Below, one piece after another: positions 34,971-45,389 of a stretch of DNA of 64,000 nucleotides. This DNA is from Atherix ibis (Eukaryota > Arthropoda > Insecta > Diptera > Athericidae), in the NCBI GenBank assembly GCA_958298945.1, contig OY282607.1, positions 33,079,000-33,142,999 on the forward strand, given 5' to 3'. The position numbers and the translations under genes are program-made. The first letter of the stretch is position 1, and every line of letters begins with the position of its first letter. Below the pieces are notes generated by a model. That model was not told the origin of the DNA, ran no database searches, and saw nothing but the letters and a program-made list of their open reading frames with translations.

Positions 34971-35894
34971 TATAATCCTCACTTAAGACTGGAGGGAAAG
35001 TCAACAGGGTGACTATGGTTAAGGAAGATTCTCATTCTGTTTACTTGGGACTATCGTAGTAGTTAAGTTATTGTTTAAATTAGTCTGAATATATGATGGG
35101 ATAAAATTTTTCAACGAAAAAGACTCTGTAAATGTGAAAATATTTATTTTGCCCTTATCTAGTGGCCCGTTTTGTTTTTCCACGGTCTACCCACTGTGCT
35201 GTCATAAATCGTTGGCTGAGTCTGTTGAGATTAATGGCATACACCACGAACAGGTACACTTGAATAGCATTAGTTAGAGTACAGTAGTAAATTTAGTTAT
35301 TTAAGAGTATTACAGATATCTCTCACCTAAAATATGAAATATATTTCTATACTCGTATATAAAGATATTATACTATAAAAAGTTGCAAAAAAATTTGTTG
35401 TTGTTTTCGATTTCAAAATTTTTTAAATAATCTTTAACCTAAAAAATGTTTATGCATTCGAAGCAGCAAATAAGCATGAATATTTATAAAATAATTTAAA
35501 ACAAAAAAAAAACGGAAATTTTATTTATTATCGACTTTATATTTTTAACTGCAGGCAAAAAAGTTTATCTGAAATATTCTGTACTATGACCATTTTTTTT
35601 TACGAATAAAAACTGCATTAAACTCTTTTCTATGATATAAATAAAAACGTAAAATCAAATTAAATGAAGAATTAAAAAACACATAAAATCCAATTTTACT
35701 ATTTAAAAAAAAAATCTACAAATACAAAGAATCTACAAACCCAGAAAGTTAGATAATTTTAAAAATAATTGGAAAATAAAAATTTTATAATAGCAAAGTA
35801 TCTTCATTTAAGCTGAATGCGCGGACAAAAGACAGATTGCTTAGGGGTATACTTAAAACCCCTGCTGCCAATTTTATCAAGATAGATGCACTAG

Positions 35895-36149
35895 CATTTT
35901 TACTCACCATTTGCAAGTCACCTTTCTGAGCGAGCAGCACAGGCTTATGAACTGCAGTTCGTGGTTAGTGGATGCCTCAATAAAGGCCTATGCGTGGGAA
36001 TGTGGCAAGATGTTCATTCAGGAAAGGATGAATTAGCCAGAGACTGGTTAATAGTAATTGGCATACACATTTGTGCGGGCTATGCTTACCCAAATGAGTG
36101 TATTGAGGACTTCGAGCATATACTCTTGATGAAGTGGGAATGGAGTTAG
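35895..36149 (+). other. Open segment of 84 codons, possible decayed coding sequence
   Basis: A frame free of stops from the TAG at 35892-35894 to TAG at 36147-36149, in a GC-richer island. It reads AAQAYELQFVVSGCLNKGLC, then GKDELARDWLIVIG and IEDFEHILLMKWEWS. Residue pattern and composition look coding-derived; the CIEDFEHIL part is loosely like the Cys/His end of LINE RNase H-like regions, but that is a guess. Confidence 0.25.
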
Positions 36150-36257
36150 GGCCGACGAGTTGACAAACAGGGTGACAAATCGAAGGATAAGATATTGCTT
36201 GAGTCAATAAGTCTTCGATAGGTGTTTTTAGTAAAGGAAGTGGGTACCATTTTTTGA

Positions 36258-36323
36258 AATTCTTAGTTTTTAATATTTTTAATAAGCCCTTTAGGCAATT
36301 AAAAATATTAAAAACTAAGAATT
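36258..36323. repeat. Perfect 26-bp foldback hairpin, 14-nt loop, plus a third arm copy
   Basis: Arms 36258-36283 and 36298-36323 are perfect reverse complements (AATTCTTAGTTTTTAATATT... and its complement). The loop can add a GCC/GGC pairing. A further direct copy of the right arm, with one change, lies at 36336-36359. An inverted pair plus an extra direct copy is also seen at the 41.1 kb hairpin. Confidence 0.88.
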
Positions 36324-36359
36324 AGTTTTCCTTTAAAAATATTCAAAACTAAGAATTAT

Positions 36360-38123
36360 ATTCAATTTTTCTATTGAATATCTGCACTTTAACATTTTTC
36401 AATCTTCTATAATTTTAACAAATTTGGAATTTTCTACCTTCCATTAAAGGTTGCGATGTTAAATTTTATAAAATTTTAAATTTATTCAAATAACAAAAAT
36501 AATATTTTAATAATTAATAAAACTCCGAATTAGTTGAAATAAGAAATTTATATATTTTTCAAATAAATTTTTTAAAAGTAAAATAGCTTTCTATAATACT
36601 AAAACAATCCTTGTAATATAAAAAATACATTTTCTTTAATTCTAAAATAAACAATGCTGTGAGTAGGTACTAAAGTATGTATCTACGTGTATGCTAATTA
36701 TTATTAGCCAATTTTAAATAAAATAACAGAAATTTAGAAATTATTCCATGTACATAAATAATAAATATTTAAATGCATTGAAATAATTGAAAGATTCATT
36801 AAAATGCATAATATAACTAACAATATACAAGATGTGATTATTAAAAATATAATAGAAAAAAATCGCAATAAAATTTTCTTTGGAAAAAAATATCATAAGT
36901 AGAAAAGCTTGGAATGAAAATTTAACTAACAACTTAACCTAAGTGTGTAAGCTGATTTACATAAATCCGATTTGTGATTGTTGCAAACAACGAATAATTG
37001 TGCTCGTTTGCTATTGTGAAAATAAAAAAACAGTAACGAGAAAGTTTTAATAGGAAGAGGGATATTACAGGAAGATAGTGTCGATAGAAAGGAGATGGTG
37101 GATCAGAATGACAGAAAATATTTTTATAATACGCATTCTCCCTAACTAGCAATCCCTATTCGTCTTTATTGTATTTGAAGCTTTTTATATTCGTACTCGT
37201 CTGTTAAATGCCATCCTCGAAGAATGAAATTCTTTTGTGTGGAGAAATTTCAGCTCGCTGACATTCTTAAAGTATAATTCCTTCTAAGTTTAGAAATTCT
37301 AGAAATTTTCAAAAACATTTGGCGATATCCCACGGTAATTAACTTTATGTAAGTAACTGAATACACTGAGAAAAGTGTATAAATTTGTGTGCTGGCATAA
37401 ATATACCGCAACATTAACAGGCAACATTCCAGCAAGGACAAATTCTCTCTGTTCGTTGAATAAACTTAACGTATATTGACGCGCATTAAATAATTGTGTG
37501 TACGGATGTTATTTAAACCCAGGACTCAGTATTAAAAGTTTATAGGAGGCAAAGAATAAGACAGTGGTGCTATTCATTGTTAGATACATAAAAGTACTCT
37601 TGTACGACTATATAAACTTCAATCTTTCGACTTTCAACAAATCACCCACATCAACTTCCACTTCCGCCCATTGACTTTTAACCATTGATTTTTGCCCATA
37701 GACTTCCGACAGGCTACTTTTTGTTCTGTTCAGATTTTTTTTTTCCCTTTTAAACATTTCATAAATAAACCATATTAAATTCAGTATTCTTTCTGAAGAG
37801 GAAATTTTCTTAAAACTTTTCTAAGCTTTTTCATTTAAATTGTTTAAGCGTATTAAAAGGAAATTTTGTTAGAAGTTATTATATTGCGGCAATTCAAAAT
37901 TCTATAGAAATATTATCCATTTCAACTTCGATTTGTTAACAAAATTGATCAAATATTAATCTTTTTTATTAGTATATATTTGTTTTGATATTTTTTAATT
38001 TTATTTTGAACAAACGTGTAATAATAACATTCTATGGAAATATTATTTTATTTTAAAAATCTGTGCAGCATATTGAAAATTATATGCAAGTGTATTTAAA
38101 AAGTTTGCATTTAACAAAATTAA
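36360..38123. other. No gene recognised
   Basis: AT-rich. Nothing identifiable on either strand; short phrases near 37620-37720 are pyrimidine-rich and repetitive (CACTTCCGCCCATTGACTT-like) but not an element I can name. Confidence 0.45.
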
Positions 38124-38323
38124 TTTATTTAACAATTATGTATGTAAAAAAAACCCGCATAATATATTACTAAAAAAAAATCCTTCCTTTCCCCAATATT
38201 CCAAATAATCTGCTTAGCAGCAGAAGTGCTGAATTGTGTCGGGATCCATGAATGTGAGAATTTCTGGCGGTAGAAACTCATTGTTCCTCTGTATGTATTG
38301 CAGTTCCGAATTTACCGTTACTC
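38124..38323 (-). CDS. Candidate terminal exon on the minus strand with poly(A) signal
   Basis: On the minus strand, a pyrimidine-containing run ending TTTGATTAG (AG at 38325-38324) is followed by an open segment from 38323 that stops at TAA 38217-38215. In the open frame it reads VTVNSELQYIQRNNEFLPPE, then ILTFMDPDTIQHFCC and stop. GC content is far above that of the flanks, and the frame is closed by a stop just before the putative splice site, as expected if translation enters by splicing. An AATAAA signal follows at 38129-38124, about 85 bp after the stop. The protein is not recognised; it ends in two cysteines. Upstream exons were not found with confidence. Together these make it the best host-gene exon candidate here. 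Confidence 0.4.
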
Positions 38324-38329
38324 CTAATC

Positions 38330-39480
38330 AAATGATATAGGAATTCACCAAGTAGAGAAAGTTCCTTTCAAAGGATTAGTCAATCATTTTCCAACAAGGC
38401 TACTCAAAACGATCTTAACAAAATTCTGAATATAAAAACTTTACAGAATAAGAATAGGATATTCTGCTTTCACATATAATTTTCTTTGAAGTTATTTGAT
38501 AAATTTTGATTAGTTTGATTTGCTTCTTATTCATTCGAAAGTTTCTTGAGCTAGTATCATTGGTCCTATTTTATATACTATTTATACCTCCTATTTTTTA
38601 TACTCCTGTTTACATATTTTTAGAGAAAGGCAATTGGGCAAACAAGTATGCACCTACCCTTTAATTTTTTGTGTGGAAATCATGACCTTGTATTTAAGTC
38701 AATGGTGTAACTTTTTCTATTTACAATAAGGGCTTATCATTAATAACTTAGAATCTTGATACCTGCCTCAAAAAACTGTACCTAAACTGGATTATATTTT
38801 CGTTATAAAAAATTGACAATCCACTTTTAAGATTAGAGAAGCACTTTTTCAAGTAATTTAATATCCTCGTTATATAAAATCTGCTTAATTTTAACTTATT
38901 GTAGTTGTAGATAAATTAAATTAGTACACTTTATTATAACTCTCTTAAAATTTATATTAACAAATGATTATTTAAAAAAAAATTGTTTTTGTATAAATTA
39001 AGCTGTAAAATTTGTAGAATAAAAAGGAAAATTCTAAAACAAGCTTTTCGATACTATCTCAAATTAATCTAGTTTAATCAAATGTAAAAAATTTTTATTA
39101 ATCCAACAAATTTAAGTAAATTTGAATTATTTAGCATGTTCAAACCCCATATTTGACTCTAAAATTTTTTTAAACTAAGAAATCTACTAGACTCTTTGTA
39201 AAATTTAAAAAACACAAACAATAAATACAATTTAAATTTAATATTAAAACTTGAATTAAAAATGCTTATTTCTTTAATAATTCTGTACTTAGTAAATATA
39301 TCATTTTAATAAGAGGAAAATATATTACAGCCAAACTTTTTTTTTTTTTATGTAAAGGAAAATATTTATTAGTCAAAAAAGCCCTATACACTGGCACAAT
39401 AATTAAGTGTGATAAGTTTAAAAGTATCCTGATGGATCCATGTAATAAGGTTGAAGAAAGTGTGAAAATGGGAACTTTTT
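38330..39480. other. No gene recognised
   Basis: AT-rich; would be intron if the neighbouring minus-strand segments belong to one gene. Nothing identifiable. Confidence 0.4.
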
Positions 39481-39484
39481 CCTA

Positions 39485-39619
39485 CTTACATTTGGATATA
39501 AAAATATGGTCGATATCTGCACCTACGAATATTTTTGGAAAATTATTTTTTATAGCACTAAACTTCTTTGCAGAACTATCTTGCCGAGATCTTAACCATC
39601 TTGGAACACATTTAATATA
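39485..39619 (-). other. Coding-like minus-strand segment ending at a strong donor match
   Basis: A 45-codon open segment on the minus strand (from the stop at 39622-39620 to the stop at 39484-39482) reads VPRWLRSRQDSSAKKFSAI then KNNFPKIFVGADIDHIFISK. Near its end lies AAAT/GTAAGTAG, a near-consensus splice donor (GT at 39489-39488), and TTCCAAG upstream could be an acceptor. If spliced at these sites to the segment starting at 38323 the junction would create a stop, so the two are not simple neighbours. The family is not recognised. Confidence 0.25.
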
Positions 39620-39629
39620 TTAAAAACAA

Positions 39630-41090
39630 GGAAAAGATGAATCAAAAGGGGGATAGATAGTATTTCATCGCTATCAGAGTATGTTGACTTTTGTAAAGTC
39701 TAGGAGAATCATTATGATTCAATGGTTACTGCCATTTTGAAATAAAGAAAAATGATGATTTGGTTTTGTGAAAAATTCCTAGTCATAATTTCCTATCACA
39801 CAACCATCTTGGTTGGCATCACATTTTCGAAAGTACATGATTCGAAGGAAAATTGTCTGACGTGACATGGGCACAGAATCTAACGATGGAAAATATTATT
39901 TTCATCCAATTAACATATGATAGATGTTAGAGATTATTCTTTTTCTATAATAATAAAAATGATCCCAGCAAGACGGCAAAAATTCTAATGAAATGTATCT
40001 AAATTTACCATCGAGGAAAAATTCTTACAGAAATACTGTCACACACACTATAACCTTTTGTTTTAATTATTTTTAAAATGTTATTTTTTCCAAGAAAAAA
40101 TTTAAAAACATTTTTGAGTTATATTCCTAAAATAATATTCTTACTTTATTTTTATAAATTACTTCACAATATTTTTTGATTTTTTAATATAGAAAAATAT
40201 TGAAAAATTCTGGTTAATTACAAAAAGTTGTATTTTAAATATTTTTTTTAAAGTAATCTTAGGAAAATATGTTTTGAGCTAAAAAAAAATTAATGAAAAA
40301 GCACACAATAACCGATATTATTATCCATTATAGAGAAACTTTCCACATATGTGCTTATGTTTTTTTTTACAGAAACATATGTTGTTCTCACTTTTAAAGA
40401 ATTTTATGGTGTTCAGAACTTTCAGACAACATGAGTATATGTTATCAGGATCAAGAATTTGATAAAGTTTACCATAAATAAAACAAGAATCAGCCTCTAA
40501 ACTTTTGCGTCAGTTCTGAATTGGAAAAATCCGCACAAAACAAAGAGGGAAGCTAGTAGTAATGAAAAAAAAATACAATTTTATAAGCAGTTCAGAATGA
40601 TATGGAAAATTTTTGACATATTTTTATAAAAAGGACATTTCAAATACACAAAATACATGAAAAACAAGACCGCTCATGACACCAACTTGTATGTTAATAC
40701 ATACTTTTACCCAAAAATTCTAGGCCAAAATGTATGTGAGCATAGCCTTAATGTATTCAATACTAGTTCATAATATTAGCCGGATGACTTGTATTGCGAT
40801 CGGCAAATAACGATAATGCCAACGCTCTCTTGAGTCGGCAGAAGGAAGATAATGGTGCGAAATCAAAAATAGATTTGCATACATTCTTGCATATGTGCCA
40901 CCATATTGGAAGGTTATTGGCATTTTAAAATACACGAAAAATGCATATATTATCGGATAACACTCCCTCCAAAACCTCTAACTTACAACAAGAGTACAGT
41001 CAAATCTCCAATCATAAGGGAAATACTTCAAAGTGGAACGGGGCTAAGAGTTTCCTGAGTTCTTAAGGAAACTTTTTTTTGGTTAAAATT
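39630..41090. other. No gene recognised
   Basis: AT-rich. A weak echo of the mariner linker (GTGGAACGGGGCTAAGAG near 41034-41051) may be a further mariner scrap but cannot be confirmed. Confidence 0.4.
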
Positions 41091-41095
41091 TATTC

Positions 41096-41151
41096 GAATA
41101 TTTATGAATAAGGACAGAAATTGTTTTTTCTGTCCTTATTCATAAATATTC
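41096..41151. repeat. Perfect 25-bp foldback hairpin, 6-nt loop, plus partial third copy
   Basis: Arms 41096-41120 and 41127-41151 are perfect reverse complements separated by TTGTTT. The right-arm core TGTCCTTATTCATAAA is repeated directly at 41161-41176, and ACAGAATTA flanks that copy on both sides (41152-41160, 41182-41190). Confidence 0.9.
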
Positions 41152-41339
41152 ACAGAATTATGTCCTTATTCATAAAAATAGACAGAATTATAATAAAAAA
41201 TATTTTATATTTTTTGTTAAAAATATTTCTATACTGGAGGTAGCCATGAATTAAAGAACAATTTTGTTTAACCATACAAGATATAGCAGAAAAGTAATGA
41301 AACTATTTGATTTTTTTTGGTGACAATTTTATTTTAGTT

Positions 41340-41840
41340 TCCAATATTTGATAATGTAATCAAGTAGCTTCGATTATTGGGAACAAAGAAATCTTTTTTA
41401 CCCACAAAAACTCGTTGATGTAAATGACCGTGTGATAGAAGGCGTTGTTATAGTGGAGCGTCCAAAACTCTTTTTCTGACCCTTTCAAGGACTATTTATC
41501 AGCTTTAATGTTCATCGACGGTCAAATCGCAAAAGAGTTCCTACTCGTTCCACATTTTCAATGTTAAAGGCCTCTTCAGGTGACGTCCATCTTTAATTAT
41601 TTCTCCTCCTTAACAATGCTTTTAACCACTGAAAAAAACATTCGTAAATCAATTTCGAGAATTCACCAACTACAAAAAAAATAACTTTACTTATCATGCT
41701 CTGTAGGGTCACACAGTTATTGGACGAAATTGAAATTTGTTCTGTACGTCTAAGCGATGCTTACAAACAAGCTATGTGAGAAAGGGGTAAGTCCACATTG
41801 TTGCCAGATTGTTTCCAGTCGTGCCAGCATTGCGACGACT
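41340..41840 (-). mobile_element. Mariner relic E, internally deleted
   Basis: On the minus strand, from 41.84 kb downward: a leader matching relic A (AGGGTCAC, GCTATGTGA and TTGCCAGATTG blocks), a degenerate N-terminus, then ENVERVGTLLRFDRR near 41565-41521. After a short join (ACATTAAAGCTGATAAATAG) it goes straight to the block before the second Asp (nucleotides CTTGAAAGGGTCAGAAAAA, 41490-41472) and to LHYNNAFYHTVI at 41458-41423 (family LHHDNAPCHTAI). About 140 residues with the first catalytic Asp are absent. The third-Asp block is not recognisable. Confidence 0.75.
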
Positions 41841-41929
41841 ATATGGAGCTTTTATTTAATATTCATTGGGTAGAGTGTTTTCAAAACCAGTGAGAATTTA
41901 TTTTTTCGCCGACGTTCAAGCAGCTATTT

Positions 41930-42420
41930 TTTTTAGAAAAAGACTTTTCTTTAAAGAACCTTACCAAAGAGCCCTGCTAAAATTTGCATGACTTAGCATG
42001 AATGTTGATACCGACTGAAAAGCGGTCATATTTTTCGGTGAAAAGGGTTCTTTTGGGATCAGAAAAACGTGTCTTATTATTTTTACAACTTAGCGAAGAA
42101 TCTTAAGTATTTAGCACGTTACCATAATCAGTTATTGTTATTCTATCGGGAAAACGAACCACAACTAAGTAAAAGCAACTGCTGGAAATTAATAAAATAA
42201 ATGTTAAATTTCAACATCGACGATGCGTTTTTCAAAACGATAAAGAAGCAATGCAGACTACCGAATCTGAGAAGGAATTGTTTGAGAAAAGATCTGAACA
42301 CCCAAATTTCCTGATCCAACCACCATCGAGAATATCTTTGGGAGTACAAACGCATTAAATTTATGAAAAATGAATCCCTGACTTTATAAAATTACGACGA
42401 TTTCAATAATCTACTTAATA
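41930..42420 (+). pseudogene. Second Tc1-family transposase relic
   Basis: Plus strand, several frames: LKFA then LSMNVDTD and KAVIFFGEKGSFGI near 41970-42060 (family RLEFAK...FWKNVIFSDESKFNLFG; first catalytic Asp lost), a block near 42214-42240 comparable to FQHDNDPKH, and PDPTTIENIFG at 42310-42342 (family PDLNPIENLWG) with the acidic residue kept as Glu at 42328-42330. The GGGS block is missing. It lies directly beyond mariner relic E in opposite orientation. The open minus-strand frame over 42143-42355 is a shadow. Confidence 0.65.
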
Positions 42421-42785
42421 AAATGATTGCGATACAAAATAATTATCTAAGCACCTTATTTTAAAAAAATTGCTTATTTTATTTTTAATAATATAATAAA
42501 CAAAAAATCTTATAAAAATTAATTTCTTTAAAAATGTAAATTTAATGTAATGAAAAACGATTTTTGAATACTTACTTAATAATTTCCAATTATACAGCAC
42601 CAAATTAACAATTAATTGAAAAACTATCCTTTATGTAATATACAAAAATGATTATTTTTAAAAAAATATATAAAACTTTATTTAAATTTTATTTGCAAAA
42701 TTGGAAATATAATTTTTTTAGATGTATAACCTTTACTTTCAAATCAATAATGGATTGAAAATTACCAATAAGCACCAAAAATATA

Positions 42786-42960
42786 CGAGGTCTGTTCAAA
42801 AAGTATCGCGAATTTTGAATTTCCGCGGCTTAAGTACATTAGATTTTTGATTTTTTGTGGCGTTATGTTGGTACTCATGTCTCTCACTTATGCCGACAAG
42901 TTCGGTTATTTTGTACGTTCAGTTAATTTTTGACAGCTGCTTTGCTTGCACGTCTCTTTA
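42786..42960 (+). mobile_element. Solitary left end of a mariner-type element
   Basis: After a TA dinucleotide (42784-42785) the sequence CGAGGTCTGTTCAAAAAGTA begins, continuing CGCGAATTTTGAATTTCC. This is the form of a mariner terminal inverted repeat with its leader, different from that of the mellifera-type element at 20.46 kb. Less AT-rich DNA continues to about 42960 and then stops abruptly. No matching inverted right end was found downstream, so most of the element is lost. Confidence 0.65.
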
Positions 42961-44849
42961 TTTTTTATAATTTATATATCAATAATATTTTTGAAAAATA
43001 TATAATTTGCATAATTTAACTTAACAATATTCAAAATAAATTTTTTAACAATTTATTTAAATTATTCGGATTTTTATAAAAAAAAGGAAAAATTTAAAAA
43101 CTTTTCATATTATATAATTATTTTCTATGTTTGCTAAATTCATTTTCTATTTATCTTACCTTGTTGGTCCTTAAGAAAAAGTTGTTTAATTTAAAACCGT
43201 TGAAACCTATCATTTATATTTCGATACATCGATATAATGAGAGCTTCAAATAATGAGCTTTTTTTACTAAATAAGGGAAACAACCCGGAAAAATTTCAAT
43301 TTCACAGTTTAGAAATTCTTTAAAAATTTTTCTTTCTGTTTTAAAAGAAAAATCACTATTTATGCAATAAGAATAGTAAAAATTATTATCACATATTTTA
43401 CATAAAATATTTAAGATAAACTCATAAAAAAATTTTAATTTCAGATTTTGAAAATAATGAAAACTTAAAGAAAATCCCCCATGAATACTGTTTACAAAAA
43501 TGAAGTGTAAATAAATAAATAGCAGTACTTACCTTTCACTATTGGGTTCAACATCATTTTATTCTTGTTGCTTACATTTTATCTAGAGGAATACCTTCAA
43601 GAGTACAAATATGTTAAGGTATTTTACAAATCGTATAGTGAATATCATCCTACTTAGTTATAATAATAAATAATTTACGTAAAATTTTTTGTTGAGGGAG
43701 GAAAAGTTGACTATACAAAGGAACTTTTAGAAATTTATAATATCATAGCTAGAGTAAACAGGAAGTAGTTATTCTTAAAATATGCATTTTTAAAAGAATA
43801 TATAATAAGTAAAATATGAAGAAATCGAACAAAACGAAAAGAATATATAAATCATCCAAGCTTATCTATACTAGAAATTGCATAAGTATTCTTATATATA
43901 TTATAATAAACAGTTAGGTTACTTCGAAAAAATATAGATATATTTAAAAATATAAAATCATAATACAAAATTAATAATATAAACACTCATGCATGTTTGA
44001 GAAAGTATATTTGTAACACCACAGTTTGCTGCACTTAAGTATAAAGTTCGGTTATCCTTACTTTAGTCTTTGTACATAAACACAAGACATCGCATAAGTT
44101 CTTTGTTAAAACCATAAGTGTACAATAACTTCATTTTCGCGTATATGTTCTTGTTGAAACTTTTAAAAATAACCCCGTTTACACACTATGCTGATATTGT
44201 ATTAAATATAAAATAGAAAATAAACTAAATGTTAGAAAAGCATTCTAATTCGACTGTGTAAAAAACTAAGAAAATATTACCAGGAGTAACCAAAATGCAT
44301 GTTAAAGAATCTGACAGAATAAAAGTACAGTATAGCTACTGCTGTTAGAGTACAGCAGATGTGGATTAACTTTATAACATTTTGTAGAAATTTCTAGGAT
44401 ACACATCTTTGTGCATAGATAATTTTTGTACATCATCATAAGTATTATAACATTTGAGCGTAAAAAGAAGATGTTTTTAGTTGGGAAATTTTAGGTACTG
44501 CAATAAAGTAAGAGAAGAAAACAAAATGCACTGACAGAAACAATATGTATTGCGGAAGATAAAACGACCTCGATGCTTTTAAGAACATAATGTAAAATCC
44601 ATCTAATTTAGGATTAAATGCAGCGATGAAGTTTACATTTTTTCGGTAAACTTGTGAGATTTCTCAACAGGACCCATATAAGCAAAAGACAAATGAAAAT
44701 AATAATAGCAGAAGTACGTTTTGGTTATTTTTTTTATTATATACTTTAATTTAATTATGTACAGAAGTTAAGTACAGAAAAGTAATGAGCATACTTTTTT
44801 ATAATAATTTTATTATATTTTTATGTAACAATATTATTTCCCGTATACA
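42961..44849. other. No gene recognised
   Basis: Very AT-rich, with no motif or convincing ORF. Confidence 0.5.
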
Positions 44850-44954
44850 ATGGCGCAGGCGTTCACCTGTTCCCTTACATTGCTTTGGATGTTAATAACA
44901 GGACCATCTTGGGGAGTAAAACAAGTTACACGGACTGAGATCAGTTTAATATAA
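44850..44954 (+). CDS. Candidate signal-peptide ORF or first exon (34 codons)
   Basis: ATG at 44850 opens 34 codons to TAA 44952-44954. It reads MAQAFTCSLTLLWMLITG then PSWGVKQVTRTEISLI. The first 22 residues have the shape of a signal peptide: hydrophobic core and small residues at the likely cut site. The segment is a sharp GC-richer island in very AT-rich DNA. The peptide left after cleavage is only about a dozen residues, so this is more likely a first exon spliced on (a GTAAAA donor-like site lies within the TGGGGAGTAAAAC stretch) or a relic than a complete gene. No family is recognised. Confidence 0.3.
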   Translation: MAQAFTCSLTLLWMLITGPSWGVKQVTRTEISLI

Positions 44955-45049
44955 GGGTGTTAGGAACAACAAGAATGCGTTTTGAGAATCTATTTTAAAT
45001 ATATTTTCATAAAAAAAACCTTAAAAATTCTACATTTTCACAGGTTTTT

Positions 45050-45387
45050 TATGTTAAAGGACCTCCTGACGGTCTGACCTCATAAGAGCACTAACACGTT
45101 CACTATTCTCATCAGTTTTCAAAGTTAATGTCTCCTCCTCCCACGAGTAGAGTTCCTGCCACATTGCTTTTTAGTCCTACAAAAATGTTTTAGCCAATGA
45201 AAAACTTGTGCTCTTGATCGTAAATGTTCCGCTTAAAAAAAACATCTTCACTTATCACCCTAAATGTGTCGAGCAATTTCCGAATGAGGAAAAATTTGTA
45301 TTGCACATCTAGGAGGGAATAATGTACAAGCTTCATTAAGTAAACGTCCACAGTTTCATATGTAATGCTTAAATTTAAAGGCTCCAT
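45050..45387 (-). pseudogene. Mariner relic F, N-terminal fragment
   Basis: On the minus strand the 5' leader and N-terminus resemble relics A and E (for example the AAGTGAAGATGTTTTTTTTA region near 45255-45236). Near 45120-45072 the frame reads KTDEN then SERVSALMRSDRQ, the helix-turn-helix linker of the family. Nothing after the linker is present. The 65-codon minus-strand open frame covering part of it is not a natural protein start. Confidence 0.65.
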
Positions 45388-45389
45388 AA

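Noticed and set aside
41030..41055. Mariner linker echo GTGGAACGGGGCTAAGAG
   Set aside because: Too short, and no other mariner block follows on the same strand.
42143..42355. 70-codon minus-strand ORF
   Set aside because: Antisense to the Tc1 relic with its PDPTTIENIFG block on the plus strand.
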